A stretch of 64,000 nt of DNA from contig OX335657.1 of NCBI GenBank assembly GCA_946894095.1, forward strand, positions 14,384,001-14,448,000, written 5' to 3'. Shown one piece after another: positions 11,621 to 24,400 of the stretch (position 1 is its first letter; each line of letters opens with the position of its first letter). The DNA is from Incurvaria masculella (Eukaryota > Arthropoda > Insecta > Lepidoptera > Incurvariidae). The notes below the pieces were generated by a model. The model was not told where the DNA came from and searched no databases. It saw only the letters and a list, made by a program, of their open reading frames with translations. Position numbers and translations under genes: made by a program.

Positions 11621-12000
11621 GGAATATTAGGAAGCTTTAGTGGATGACACCAATACTGGTCCACCAGACACTCACCAGTACCGTTCTCTGAGTCAACTTT
11701 CGCTTAGGTCAGAATTTGGCCAGTTCTCCTGGGATCGACCATTGTGATGGTCGATCCCACTCGATGCATGTTTGCTGGTGTCGTTTACTCAATTTATGCG
11801 TTACCCATTTTTTGAGTTTTTTCACTTTTCCAATTTCTTTCAAATGAACTAAAATTTTTTGATCGCTCATTCCGAAGCCAACCGTTAATTCTGACGTGTT
11901 TTGCGATGGATCTGCTTCCACGATCACTTTTAATTCTTTCATTATCAACGGCGGCAAAGATTCTCTGGACGTCGGGGGTTTGTTCCGTAGGTGAATAATT

Positions 12001-13430
12001 CTAGAACGAAAACGATTGAACCAAACACGTATAGTAAAAACGTATTTATATTTTCGTTATATTATCTTCCCCGTGCATAACATTAATCTTTCGAGCTATT
12101 TCTGCGGCATTCGTGCCACGATAAGGCTCGTATTCGTAACTAATAATTTCCTTATTGTAAACAAAACGATGTCAAAAAAAAACAAATGGCTCGAGAAAAA
12201 AATAATAACTAAATTCGAAACCCAAATACACAAGCCTAAATTTGAAATTAATTTGAATTTGGAACTCCTAACCAAAGGCCAGATATTTACTGGCCAGTTC
12301 ACCAAAACGCCAATTCCAAATGTATCTTGTTTTATCTGTACAGTATCTTTATGATCTATAGATTTTTTACGGTCGCAAAGCAGACGTATTCAATCACAAG
12401 TCTCGAGATGAACGTCTGGGCCGAATCTAATAAGAGCTGCGGAAATCTAAAGATGGAACGAACCTCAAGCATGAGGAATTATATGAAATAGAATGTGAAA
12501 TGATGCGGCGTCTAATAGAATACTGATGGCGCGAAGGTGCCTCTGCCGCCCCCACCTTCCGCCCCGTCCCCCGGCCCCGGGGGTGGATCCACCCCCCCCC
12601 CCCCCCCGGAGACGCTGAACCCACGACGACGTCGCCACGTGAGTAAGACAGGCACTAGTGTTTTTAAACACTGCAAATATTGGTTGGCTACCTGTAGGTT
12701 CTTTTAAATTTCAGGATATGAAAAATGGGAAAGTATCGTTGATTCGCTTTTAAATCGCCACAGAATATAAAAAACACGATTTGTTAGTATTATTAAAAAA
12801 AATATACTAATGGAAACAATTACTTTTGTAAAATTTTTGAGTATGCATCGAGCGTATGTATTTCATAAGATGATCCTTCAAGGGACAGACAATTTTCAAT
12901 CACACTTTATCCGTATCAATATGTACTTTCCCAAAAGATGAACAGGGTCGGATTTAATTTTGTGAATTTGTAGAAAAATCAAAAGAAAAGGAACTTTCGC
13001 GTTCAGAATTATTTTCTCGAATATGCCTCCACTAATCTCGTAAGGAAAATGATAGTTGCACATTTTGTTTTAATGATTACCTCAAAAAAATGTAAAATTC
13101 ATAATAAATTTTTTTTTTCCATATAGCACGCTGCAATGCCTTATGAATAAATGGTACTAGACAACAGATTATTAGAAGCATTGAAGAAACATTTGCAAAA
13201 TATTTTTCTCATTTCTAGCCACAAGGGAAAGCAACATTTGTTGCAATTAATTTAGAATTTATTTATGGAACTGGGCATAGATGGCTAATACCACAACTAG
13301 TATTATAGTTACGTGATATGCCAGTACATTGAAATGAATGGACACACTGCTTTCATAGCTGATTCGACAGTTTTTTTATTCAATGTGATGTTACCAACCC
13401 AAGAGTGATTAGCTCTATCATCAGTAAGTC
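12001..13430. other. Intergenic with a GC-rich poly-C tract
   Basis: There is no gene. At 12535-12620 a CCGCCCC-rich patch contains an uninterrupted run of about 19 C at 12591-12608, which is striking against the AT-rich surroundings. Homopolymers of this kind are often mis-sized in assemblies. Confidence 0.45.
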
Positions 13431-13449
13431 CAAAGAAGTAGACACGGTC

Positions 13450-13640
13450 AGCCTCGGTAGCCCAGTGGCGAGACGCCTTGCTATTCTATTCGCTGAGTGC
13501 GGTTAGATACTAGATGGGTGACCGTTTTCAACCATTGATGCTGCCGAGGATCGGATTCCACGTAAAACTGTAGGTCCCCTTTCCTATTCATCCCGCCCGG
13601 GTTGGAACTATCTGATTGTACTAACCCGGGATTGCACAAA
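13450..13640 (+). mobile_element. SINE family H, 5' (promoter) half
   Basis: TAGCCCAGTGGCGAGACGCC resembles a Pol III A box, and GATCGGATTCCACGTAAAA resembles a B box. Between them lies GATGGGTGACC, which resembles the 5S rRNA box C. The same GATGGGTGACC...GTTCGTATTCCACG order recurs at 49300-49345. It ends in a degenerate CCCGCCCGGGTTGG block. Confidence 0.6.
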
Positions 13641-14159
13641 GGGTTGCTGTTCATTTTGTTCTTCGTTCTTTGTCCTAAACTGTTCTACCAAATAATTGTT
13701 TGGCAGTCCAACCTCTAGATTACGCTACTGAGCTAAGGAGTGAACGATCACCTGAAAGAAGTATTATTAAATGAAAAGGCCAGCTTTGAACTAACAATGG
13801 CTGCGTCCTTAAATCATTGTTTCCACTGTAGATGGTACCTATTAGATTCCGAAGAAGACATTTTAATGTGTGCAGTTCTTATCGTACGTCTAACTGAGTG
13901 TAAGCTGGATGCAGTGCCGCCTAGACGTACGGACAGCATACTAATAAATTGTACAAATCTATTTTGAACCTTTTCTATTTAATTATATGTTCTTTAAAAC
14001 TATCGATTAACATAAAAAAAACATAGATAAGCTAAGTATTATTTACAAAGTGTTCACATTTTTGTTGACTTCAATATGTAGCAGTCGTTTTCAGAGAAAA
14101 CCTGTCAAAACATAGTACGAGATCAGCACCTGACTAACAATACGAAAAACCGTTTCAGT

Positions 14160-14400
14160 CCGGCGTATTAAAGTAGGTCTAAATTCACTTAGTCTAAGTT
14201 TACAAAAGAGTTAGGGCATTTTCACCTACTGTTGATTAGCTTAATCGCCACAATTTAAGGGCATTTCTTAGCAGCTTGCAATAAATACCAGTACAAGATA
14301 ATCAGGTTTTTAGGAATTAAGGCCATTTAAGTGTTGATTAAGGTAAAACAGCACGTGGTGAAAACCAGGCTTAGTAAAATTTTTGGACAGTTAGGTTAAA
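14160..14400 (+). repeat. Interspersed repeat family L, copy 1
   Basis: Shared blocks are GATTAGCTTAATC, AGCAGCTTGCAATAAATACC, AGTACAAGATAATCAG and GAAAACCAGGCTTAG. The same blocks occur in reverse orientation at 18836-18962 and in direct orientation at 18990-19112. Confidence 0.65.
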
Positions 14401-15839
14401 CATTAAATTTAAGAATTCACGGAATTCAACAATTCATGCCGTTTGCAATAATTCTTATAATATATCAGTTTTTTTAATTAACCTCGCCATCTACATAACA
14501 TGTTAAATTAGAGCAGGCGAGTCCTCAAAATCAACACTCGTTCAGGAGCAACGCGCCGGGTTCAGCCATTACCCCTCTCAATCATATTTTACTGAAAGAG
14601 GGGAACCGATCCAAGGGTCACCGTATGCAAGGACCTCAAATCGATGGCAATCGTTTAGTTTTACTAGTGACCTGATTCCATAGTTACAAATGTTATTGTT
14701 AGTCACACATCAATCACATAGTAACATGACACATACATACATAGTTATTGCCGTCATCGAATGGCATCTTCTTCTGGCGTCTTCTTGCGGTGCATGCTGA
14801 CGGTCCTTGAAGAGACATCCCAACATATTATCGGCAAAATCGGAACATTGAAATATTCATACGATTGGAGGAGCATTAATGTTCAATGAACCTTTTATCA
14901 TATTCTCAGACGTCCCTCGACATATTTACATACGTCTTTCTCTACTTCTCTACTTACTGACTCAACACATATAGTCTTAAGGGGCTTGTAATTTATAGAT
15001 TTACAGTAACTTGCTCTTACAGCTAGTTTATAGTAAGATCGGTGGGCCTAAGAAGTTTGTCTGATTTATTTTGTTAATTTCAGTGGCACAACACCTCAGT
15101 GACTGATAGTCGAGGTTAAGCAACACTGGGATCGCATTCTGGATCGTTGACCGAAGTAGCTCGGATTATACGAGTATATCCCTTACTTATTAAAGTGGTT
15201 GGGATTAAAGACTCGCCCGGTTTGGTACCATTGTATGCAATCACAAGGAAAAGTAATAACTCTATGTGTCTATGTATATCTGAAAAGTTCTGTTTGGCCG
15301 TTAAATGGGGTGCGATTGCATGAATCTGTGGGCGATAGGTAAATTTGACAGCTGTGTTGAGTTTTGCGTTTGAAAACTGTCAGATTTGTTGAGCCTCTAT
15401 TCCAAAATGTCACAATTCATATGATTCGTAGGTTCAATTCCTTTCCTAAATTTCAGACCGACAGAGTTACTTTCGAATTATTATATAGCGGAGCAGTGTT
15501 TTATCAGGAGTGAAATACTGACGCATCCTGTTTGCTTGAGGAAAACCTTCATTTACAATCATAAGTAAGCACGTTAAAATCTCAAAAAATAATGTTTTAA
15601 TTAATTAACTTCTATCATAGAAATAAATAAACTCCTACCGAAAGATTGCCTCTTTGGTTTGTCTGCGTAACACTATCGAGGCTTTGAAATTATCATAAGT
15701 AAGTAATTTTAAGTCATCCATATTATAAGTTATTTTAAAATATTCAAGGCTTTTACGTATGTCATGCAGCTTAATGATATATATAATAAAGATGAAACAG
15801 ATGGCATCCTCTTTTCTTTGTATTGTGGATGGCATGGTT

Positions 15840-16460
15840 CTAACCTCACCTACTGTCATGATCATAAATCTAGCATAGCAAGCTGTGCTTACATTCTAAG
15901 CGTATGGTCATGATATTGGCCCGACATACTACATGGAAACTAGGTACCATTCCAGGACCTTCCTTAAGGATGTTCCGACCCATACAATGTTTTTTTTTAC
16001 ACAGAACGCAAAAAGTATTGCACTTTAGGGCACGAATTCGTCAAAAATATTAAATATAGCCATAGTAGTTGCAGCGAAAACATATTCACAATTTCAGGTT
16101 TAATGGTTTCGTTGAAATTGCCGATTAGAAGTTTTACACCGTTAGATGGCGCTGTTAAATAAAAATCGTATTTAAATAAATTGTAACAAAACCAATAATC
16201 CTGAAATTGTGAAATTGTTTTCGCTGCAAGTAATATGACTATATTAAACTTTTATTATTAATTCGTGGCTTAAAGTGCAATACTTTTTGCGTTATGTGTG
16301 CAAACATCTTTATATGGGTCGGACCAGCCTTAAATTGCACGGCTTACATTGAACTGGGCCGCAAACATGGACAATTGGCAATGCTACTTCGACCATAGTT
16401 CATTCAATGGTAACAGTCCGGACGGGATTTACCCTATCACCAGTACCACGAACGATCTTA
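15840..16460 (+). mobile_element. SINE family H copy split by a TTAA element
   Basis: The left part ends in CCATTCCAGGACCTTCC at 15963, and the right part resumes with ATTGCACGGCTTACATTGAA at 16334. In the uninterrupted copy near 49490-49525 the corresponding sequence reads straight through (GGACCTTCCTTATATTGCAC). Confidence 0.7.
15964..16333. mobile_element. TTAA-flanked long-TIR MITE (piggyBac-like)
   Basis: Flanked by TTAA at 15964-15967 and 16330-16333. The arms are long (about 140 bp): GGATGTTCCGACCC on the left against GGGTCGGACCAGCC on the right, continuing through CGCAAAAAGTATTGCACTTT and CACAATTTCAGG. The 362-bp interior has no frame. The ends resemble GGTGGCCCAACCCG of the element at 3916-4465. 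Confidence 0.8.
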
Positions 16461-17559
16461 GTCCCCCTCCTACGACATGCATGGAAAGAAATTACTCATG
16501 TTTACGTGCCGGAACCCACACAGATAATTTGTCTCGAACATATATTTGTGTGTAGGTAGATACTTACCTCTCCCAATTATCACATAGTAAAAATGCACCA
16601 TTTCCGTTGTCGAAAACGAGAATGGTTTATGTTCCCATTTCATTGTTCTTTAATGATATTCATTTCATATATTTAGATCATTACACATCATTATTATTAC
16701 ACATACATTGTTTCGTAGGCCAGAAGCTGTATCCGGTATCCATTATACCTTATTTCTTTAATCATCTCTGTTTTATTCAGTTTATCTCTGCATTTAATCA
16801 TAGATGATTTTATGTAGACAAACCAATCTAAATAAATATTTTTAGCATTTTTTAAGTTATAGTTTTGTGAGTTTCGGGATGTTTTAAAGGAGTCTTTCTT
16901 GTGTGAATATTTTCACTGCCATCTCTCGGTGAGACGTCAAACTAGTAGGAACGTTCGTCTACCATGAACAACGGTTTGGGTCCGTTCGTTTTCGTGCATA
17001 AAGACAGATTCCCAATTATATCGGCAGATGGAAGCATCGGTCGCATTTTCATAAAATAATTAAATTTTCGTCCATAGACCCAAATATTAGGTATATTCTT
17101 GACACGCTTTTATTGATTCACATCCTTGTCTGCATGTTCGGTACATATTTTTTAATGCAGAAAAAAACTATTGCACGTTGGTGGCCGGCCGACTTGACAT
17201 TTAAAAATAAGTCTTTTATCATAGATTAAACAGCTCTAATCTATGCTTTTATATGTGACTGTACAGGGAATTGAACAGTTTTAGTCGATCTCCCAAAAGT
17301 TTGAAAAAATATATGAGGGTTTTTTTTATAATCACGCATTTGGTTGTAAAATTTAATATTGAAAAATAGTTTAACTACCTTTCATTTGAGTTTACTGTTG
17401 CATCGGAAAATTTGATCTTAGATTGTTAGATCTTAGAAAATACATACGTGTTGTTGCGAAACAAAAAGAAAGAAATGAAATTTGTGTGAAATGCCGTGTG
17501 GGTTTCAGAATTTACAAGGAATAAAAATTTACCCACTGCATTTCGTCACGTGCACGTCG

Positions 17560-17830
17560 TCAGAGGCCACAAGGTTTTTATATTATTGGTCGATGGTAAT
17601 TGTCCGTTCTTTTTGTTCTGTGGTAATTGTAATACCATCCGGTTTGGTATCATTTCATTGAATGAGCGATGGTAGAATAGGCAATGAATTAACAGTATTT
17701 GACAATGTAGCTGTGCATTGCAAGGAAGGCCTGACAAGTTTCCGAGATGTGTTGAATAAATAATCAAGAGATAATCACGACAGTATGTCCACACCTATAA
17801 GCCATCCACATCCAGTTCAATACGAACATT
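17560..17830 (-). mobile_element. SINE family H, reverse copy
   Basis: It contains TTTCATTGAATGAGCGATGG, TGTAGCTGTGCATTGCAAGG and CCATCCACATCCAGTTCAAT, the family body read backwards. It is diverged. Confidence 0.5.
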
Positions 17831-17956
17831 TCCCAACATAAAACTGAACTGCTTTGGTTTCATTGTCAATGAAGTATTTTTTTTTTAACTTTCTTTAGGA
17901 AATGGACATTGCCCTAGGTACGGATAAAAACCTATTGACACTCGCCTGGTCATTAC

Positions 17957-18131
17957 TGAGGCTGAGATAAATAGTCGTCACTGAAACTAATGCTAACGCA
18001 AAGTAGGACTTTGTGACGTCAATTGGCATTGCTTTGCGATTTCGTCCATACAAAATGTGTCAAAGTGACGTCACAAAGTACTACTTTCCGTTAGTATTAG
18101 TTTCTGTTACGACTATTTATCTCAGCCTGAA
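17957..18131. mobile_element. GGCTGAGATAAATAGTCG palindromic MITE, copy 1
   Basis: Inverted ends GGCTGAGATAAATAGTCGT and its complement are flanked by TGA on both sides (17957-17959 and 18128-18130). The interior has paired TTTGTGACGTCA blocks, so the whole element can fold back. It has the same length as the copy at 32994. TGA is probably the target duplication (see the copy at 27867). Confidence 0.8.
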
Positions 18132-18182
18132 TGTCCCTAACGGCTTCCACGTAGACACGTCAGTCTTCAGAGTGGTAAGTTT

Positions 18183-18458
18183 GAGTTCTTACCTAAATTG
18201 GTGTATACGAAACTTTTGAAGTTACGTAAAAACGTCAAACCCCGTACAAATATTTACTACTTATTCCGTGGTTTTACTTATTCAAGTCAAACTCTGACTT
18301 CCGGTTTATATGAAAACGCGGAGTCGGCGTAAACGGCAACATGGACGTATTCAAGCTGTCAAAGCAAACTCGGACTCGCAAATGTCCTCAATTTCTCTGC
18401 ACATTTGAAAACGCCAGTCGATCGGTTTGGCGTAAACGCCAATTTAGGTGAGAACTGG
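18183..18458. mobile_element. TIR MITE family M, copy 1
   Basis: Ends GAGTTCTTACCTAAATTGG (18183) and CCAATTTAGGTGAGAACT (to 18457). Internal blocks GCGGAGTCGGCGTAAACGGC and GTCGATCGGTTTGGCGTAAA are matched in reverse by the copy at 44840-45170. Confidence 0.7.
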
Positions 18459-18835
18459 GACTAGAGGCTCAGGTACAACGTTGCTTTTAGCGCCGCATAC
18501 CTCGGCACCTACTGTGCGTGTCACCGGTCCATTACGGTCAGATAGGCTGCTATCTCGAGTGGAAGGCTTTGCTTGGAGCTGCGCTGTTTGGGCAGATAGC
18601 CACGGGTCAGCAGCGTGTCGACGCATGCATCAGGTAACATTTTGCGAATATTAAAACGTTTTTAGAAATAACTTGAGAATAACGAGTATGTCCAAAACAT
18701 TAACAGTCCTTCCTATTCAGCTTGGGCGGACTAAACCAGTTTTTGTATGGTTAGTCCGGTGCTAATCTCGTACTAAGTTTTGACGGGTGCTCTCTGAATA
18801 CAACTGTGACATTTACTAACTTTGGTAGTCAAACT

Positions 18836-19112
18836 ACACTTAGCCTGGTTTGCACCAAGTGCTGGTTTATTTTAATATTACTGAAGTGCTGATTATCTTG
18901 TACTGGTATTGATTGCAAGCTGCTAAGAAAGCTAATTAGCAGTAGGTGAAAAAGGCCCTAACATAGTTTTAGAGTATTATTATTACATTATTTTTCATCA
19001 TGTGCTGATTAGCTTAGAGACCTTTCTTACCATCTTGCAAACAAAACCAGTACATATTAATCAGCACTCTAGTCATCTGTCCTTTAAGTGTCGAAAACCA
19101 GGATAAGTTACG
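18836..19112. repeat. Repeat family L, copies 2 and 3 in inverted arrangement
   Basis: Copy 2 (18836-18962) is the reverse complement of the copy at 14160, including TACTGGTATTGATTGCAAGC. Copy 3 (18990-19112) is in direct orientation, with GATTAGCTTAGAGACC and GAAAACCAGGATAAG. They face each other across about 28 bp. Confidence 0.55.
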
Positions 19113-19304
19113 TAATAAACTGATAGATTTCCTCATGCGACTCATTCAGTAATGAATATCCCGCAAGACTTTCCTGGTTTATATATTGTTTGCGTCCACA
19201 CTAATTAAATACACTCTTAGATCTAAATGCTGCTGCCAGTCAATTCTGTGGTTCTCAAGAAGAAAGAAAAAAAGAAACAGCAATAAGTATAATAGTGTAA
19301 TAAT

Positions 19305-20600
19305 TATTTAATGTATTTATTTATTTATTTATTTAAACACATGACAAATACATACATTTCACATAACAGAAAACCAAGGCGTAGAAATGTAGCATACTTA
19401 ATTACAATATGGAAAAAGAAAAAAAAACAGACATTTAATTAACTATGGATGAGTAAACTTTCAAATAGCCTTCCAAAAATGTCGTGCACACTCTCTCAAA
19501 TGTCCTTCTCAGATTTACAAACACATCACATTCAGGTGTTGACAGATGCATCGCATTGAACAGCCTCAGGACGAGACATATGGGCGACCAGTAGTGAGAG
19601 AGGGTGCGCGTCACGATCTCGGCAAACAAACGTGCGTTCCGCCGTCGAGCGTAACCATCAGGCACGTTCAGTGCTTGCGAATCAACTTTCCCGATCAGAA
19701 TTTAGAAACCAAACAGCATTAATGCCCGGGATCTCCGAAGTTCAAGTGAGTTGAAGCCCAGAATCCCGAGTATAAATGCTGTTGGGTACAAATAAGGGTA
19801 ATACCCGTTTATCTGAGTATATAAAAATCTCAGGAACCTTTTTTGAATTTTCTCCAGCATGAGAATACAGTAATCCTCATGTGGAGACCAGTCAATTACC
19901 CCCGCTTCTAGCTTAGATCTGACAAGCGTATTAAACAATAATTTTAGTGCGATCGGATCCTTAAACTCTTTGGTACGAAACCCAGCTTGCCAAATGAGGC
20001 TTTTGTTCATGCTCGTATTTGAGGATTGAAGGTGAGGTGTGCATCAAAAACAACACCGAGGTCTTTAACTTCTGTCGCCCTGGGAATTTCTATAGCACCC
20101 AGGCGGTAGTCGTGCATCAGTGGTGTGAGTGAGCGGGTGTATGATGCTACTATACACTTTTCAGGATCAAATGCTAATTTGTTTGTGATGCTCCACTGAT
20201 ACACTACATCAAGAGTACGTTGAATAACCTCGCAATCAGTTTTATCCTTAATACGTAAGAATAGCTTTAAATCATCAGCATATAGAAGACAGGACACCAA
20301 GCTTGTCAACCCTACAATGTCATCAATCATTATATTAAAGAGGAGACTAGACAGGACTGAACCCTGACTTACTCCTGATCGCGTATTATAAGGTTCAGAT
20401 TCGTAACACCCGTACCTCACATACTGGCGCCGATCTCGTAGGTATTCAGCGAATAATACTAGAAGCTTAGGTGTGAAACCTGCAGTACTGAGTTTATGGA
20501 GTAGAATATCGTTATCAACTCTGTCGAATGCTTTTCGGAAGTCCAAGTACACCACATCTACTTGTGTATTTTTGTCCAGACTCTCTGAAATATAAATATA
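19305..20600 (-). pseudogene. 5'-truncated non-LTR retrotransposon (reverse transcriptase)
   Basis: The minus strand encodes ESLDKNTQVDVVYLDFRKAF, then SGVSQGSVLSSLLFN, then the catalytic block LLYADDLKLF (20007-20595). In shifted frames follow the thumb/C-terminal pieces FRTKEFKDPIALKLLFNTLV (19702-20010) and a tail ending at 19435. A (TAAA)n-type microsatellite at 19313-19335 marks the 3' end. The order and motifs fit Jockey/CR1-type elements. Frame breaks between 20007 and 19665 and the missing 5' half make it non-functional. Confidence 0.85.
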
Positions 20601-21448
20601 ATGACTGTATAATGAAAATATAATTATATTATAGGCATGGCGAGTGGTAACTCTTCGCTACCCCTCACTAAGGTATTAATTATAGTATAGAAAAAAATTG
20701 CACATCATTGCACAATACTGGAAATCGTTTGAACTACCATGCGTGAAATTCAAATATTTCACGTAGCTGAGTTAATCTAGTATTAACCTTAATAATCATT
20801 TGGCTTAGGCCAAAACAAATAAACATTGGTATACTAAGTAACTATGTTTTTTAGGAAATTGATAATTTTCATTGCAACAGTCGTCGAAAATCTTGATAAT
20901 TTTGAGAATAACGGTTACATAAAATTGGAGATTGTTTCAAAAATGCCTACCCAAAAGTTTAGTATAATGAAGTTGGTATTTATCTTTATTTTACAAAATA
21001 ACATGTCGTTGCGTTTTGTCTACATAATGCATTGGCAATGGGTCAATTATCCATAAATATTTCTACAATATGTTTACCACAAGTAATAGGTTTTAAGCTG
21101 TAAATTATTATCTTGTGTGATATTATAGCCAAGTCTTGATAAGTTGCTAACAAACAGGTTAAACATTATGTTTAAATGAATACAAAGATTGTATGAATTT
21201 GTGCAGGAAAGATTGCCTGCATGTGATTTTGTATCGACACAACTAAATACCACAATTAAACCAATGCCATATGGCATTATATGTATCCCATTGTGTACAA
21301 TTAAATTCGCAATGAAAATTACATTGTGACGTTTGTTTTATTTTTAGCAATAAATCGACGCAGCCAGAATCTGTTACTTATCTGCCCCTATGGTCTAGTG
21401 CTTGATTTTGATGACGTCATTATCCTCATCATCGCTGAGGAGGATACC

Positions 21449-24400
21449 ATGGCCAATGTCTACTACGAACGTCTTAACATCTCTGACGACTACTGGGACT
21501 CGGTATGTGATCGATGTAAAAATCATTCAATAACAGATCTACTACATATTTGGTTACCTCAGATTGAATCACACGAATACGTTTATTTTAAAGTTTGGTT
21601 TTCTTTAGGCATGAACGTGTAGCTAAAAATGCGGGTGTTTTCAGCTAGATCCAGGAAACTACAATTTCCCGAACGATTTATGGCTGGTTAAACCACCAAC
21701 TGAAATTATCATCAAAACCACATTATTCGCTCCAATCGTCATCGGGGGCGCGACAATGAACCTTATTATTTTAATGACACTGTTCAAAAACAAATGGCTA
21801 TGGAGTCCAAGCAACTACCTGGTGGCCAATTTAGCCATGGCCGACCTGATGTCCTTGTTGCTTGGTCCTTGGATGGTGCTCGTCAGTGATTCTCATCAGA
21901 CTTACATGTTGGGAAGAATCGGTTGTCGCGTAGAAGGATTTTTGCATGGTAAGACTAATGTTTCACGATTAAGGTGAGTACCTACTGAGTGACTGGTAGA
22001 GGACCCTTTCGTTATTTACAATGTTACAACCATATATTATAGTGAGCTTGCTGTGATTTTGCTTTTGAAACTATTAACTATAGTGGTACTGCTCAATTCC
22101 TTCAAGTTTGTTCCAAGATACCACTACTCGGTTGGATAATGTTTTATTTATTAGATGTAAGTTCAAGCTTTGAGAGGTCTTTAGTGGTCGTAGTTAATAT
22201 TGTTTGAAGGTTTGATGTAGCGTACATTTAAAATTCTATAAGTCTCCACAGTGTCATTTTTGCTATACGATGTTTCTACAATTCATCGCATCTAATTAGT
22301 TTTCATATGACTTCTTCGTGTGGGACATTATCATACTATTATCTGTACTCTCTCCCCAAAAGGTAAATATCATTTCTGAATTAAGGGTGCCAGACCCCGT
22401 AAGAATATTATAACCAACGAGTCTACCATTCTTGGACAGGGTTAATGTATGTTTAGTGAAAAAAATATGTTGTTTAGAACGAGAACGATTTTCTAATCGA
22501 AAGTTTGCTTCATTTTCCTCATATTTATTACCTTCATCTATATGGTTAATAATACATGGAAGGCCATCACTTGCCGAGGTATTTATACCATATAACAAAC
22601 TACATAAGCTACTACAGTTTTAGATGCACGTGGCCGGATGTTGTGGTTTCTCTTGACTCTGTTGTTTTAAAGCCCATGGGCGTCCTCGGAGTGAGAGTTT
22701 GTGTGCTAAGTTTGGCTAATATCATGGCAGTTGGTGTGATATTTTAATCATTAGCCCCCTCGTCCAGATTCCTGAAAAACGGAGACTTGTTAGGCGTTGG
22801 GACATTGCCTTTCTGAAACTTTTGAACCAGCGTAATAGTTTCCACTGGTTTTAGGTACGTTGCTGCTAGCAAGCGTAAGTGCAGTCATGTTGGTATGTTA
22901 CGACCGTTTGGCTGCAGCTGCACTACCAACTGAAGCTAGAGTCACGAAGGACGCGGCGGCCAAGCTAGTGGTTGTGACTTGGGTGGCTGCTATCGGTCTG
23001 TCTTTGCCATTATGTATCTACAGGGAGTATATTGTGAGCACTTATTCAATATTTAGCTTAGTTTAATTGTTAGCACTCTTAGACCTGATATCCTGGAAGT
23101 GAGTCGATATGTCAAATTGCCCCTGAAAACATTCAAGGACCAAGTTTCAATATGAACATGTATTTATTCCTTGCAGGAACGTCAGTGGTTGAATTACCTG
23201 GAGATTTTCTGCGCGGAAAATATTGAGATTTTGCCGGTTTACTGGCATGTGCTGATCATAGCTCTGGTTTGGATTCCTCTTGGAGTGATGAGTGGAACGG
23301 TAAAAGAAAAATAATTTATTCAATATTTTCTGCGGTCTCACTACCGCCAAATGCAATGGAATAATTCCTTTACAACTTGAATATTTTTGGCCACATTATG
23401 CTTTCTATTGACTATCGCATATAAATTCTTTGAACCCCCATTGCCTTGAACATATGTAAAATATTATTTTATTTTGACTAAACATTTTTTTTTAATGAAT
23501 ATGATATCTCTGCAGAATCGACTGTCAACGACACAAAACATAAATATATGAAACTTAAAAAAATATATTTTATAATAATACCAATATTGGGCCGGTTACC
23601 TGCTCTGTCACAAACGACGAAGAATTAAAATTAAATATTAGTACCATCCGCCGTAATCAATGCCTTTTACTATTGAATTTTTCATTTAGTTTAATGTTTT
23701 ACTTGTTTTGCAGTGATTGACTGCAAAACATAATTTTATATACTGTCATCGTCGCCAAAAATATCGTTGGCATCAGATGGTAGAACTTAGGACAAGCTAG
23801 TGCCCTAAATTCCTACTCACATTACATGATCTACGAAAAGTGCCTATCCCAAATATCAATGCAAACTTGTTTTCGACGTGCAACAAGATCGAAATGGATA
23901 TTTTTGTCGACATTCAGAAGTACAATGATGTCAAAAAACATTGTTTGCTTGCAGGCTGTGCTCTCCCAGCCTTTACTTAACGGATTGCTTACCATTAGTT
24001 GATGTTATTCAATTATCACTTCGAAACTTTTATGCAACACTTGTGGTGTATTCACTCATGTTTGTATATAAGTAAGCTAGCGCCATCTATTGACGAAAAT
24101 GTAACATGACACGTTTGTAGCAATGTTAAAACAAACTTCCCGATCCTTATCTATACGGCGCGATCCTCTGGCGGCTGGAGCTGTGCGCGCGGGAGCTGTG
24201 CTCACGCGGCGGCGGCGTGTGCGTGGTGCGCGCGCGCGGCCGCTCAATGCGCGTGGCGGCGTGCGTGCTGCTGGCGGCCGTGCCGTGCCACCTGCGACTT
24301 GTACAATGTGTTGCAGTACGGTGCGATCCTCTGGCGGCTGGAGCGATGCGCGCGGGAGCTGTGCTCGCGCGGCGGCGGCGTGTGCGTGGTGCGCGCGCGC

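Larger units (their letters stand above)
10135..12000 (-). pseudogene. Mariner transposon remnant interrupted by two insertions
   Basis: Reading the minus strand from 11957 downward gives successive transposase pieces: IVEADPSQNTSELT and HLKEIGKVKKLKKWVTHKL (DNA-binding region, 11709-11957), PKRKLTQRTVLVSVWWTSIG (about 11640-11700), SGQTITADLLCQQLQ (about 11015-11065), then RLECLRHP and TDYHFP (about 10820-10910), and finally TAFKDSIDSRSHNFSKGTNE and KWRKCIDNNGSYFN (10140-10260). This order matches full-length mariner. Stops, frameshifts, a deletion after HQQTC and two inserted elements (11074-11620 and 10275-10803) make it dead. Without them the span is close to normal mariner size. Confidence 0.8.

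Noticed and set aside
18480..18632. Possible orphan exon between a CTCAG acceptor and a CATCAG-GTAACA donor, GC-richer than its surroundings
   Set aside because: The frame is open on both strands, but it has no recognisable domain and no partner exon. It adjoins a MITE end, so it may be repeat sequence.
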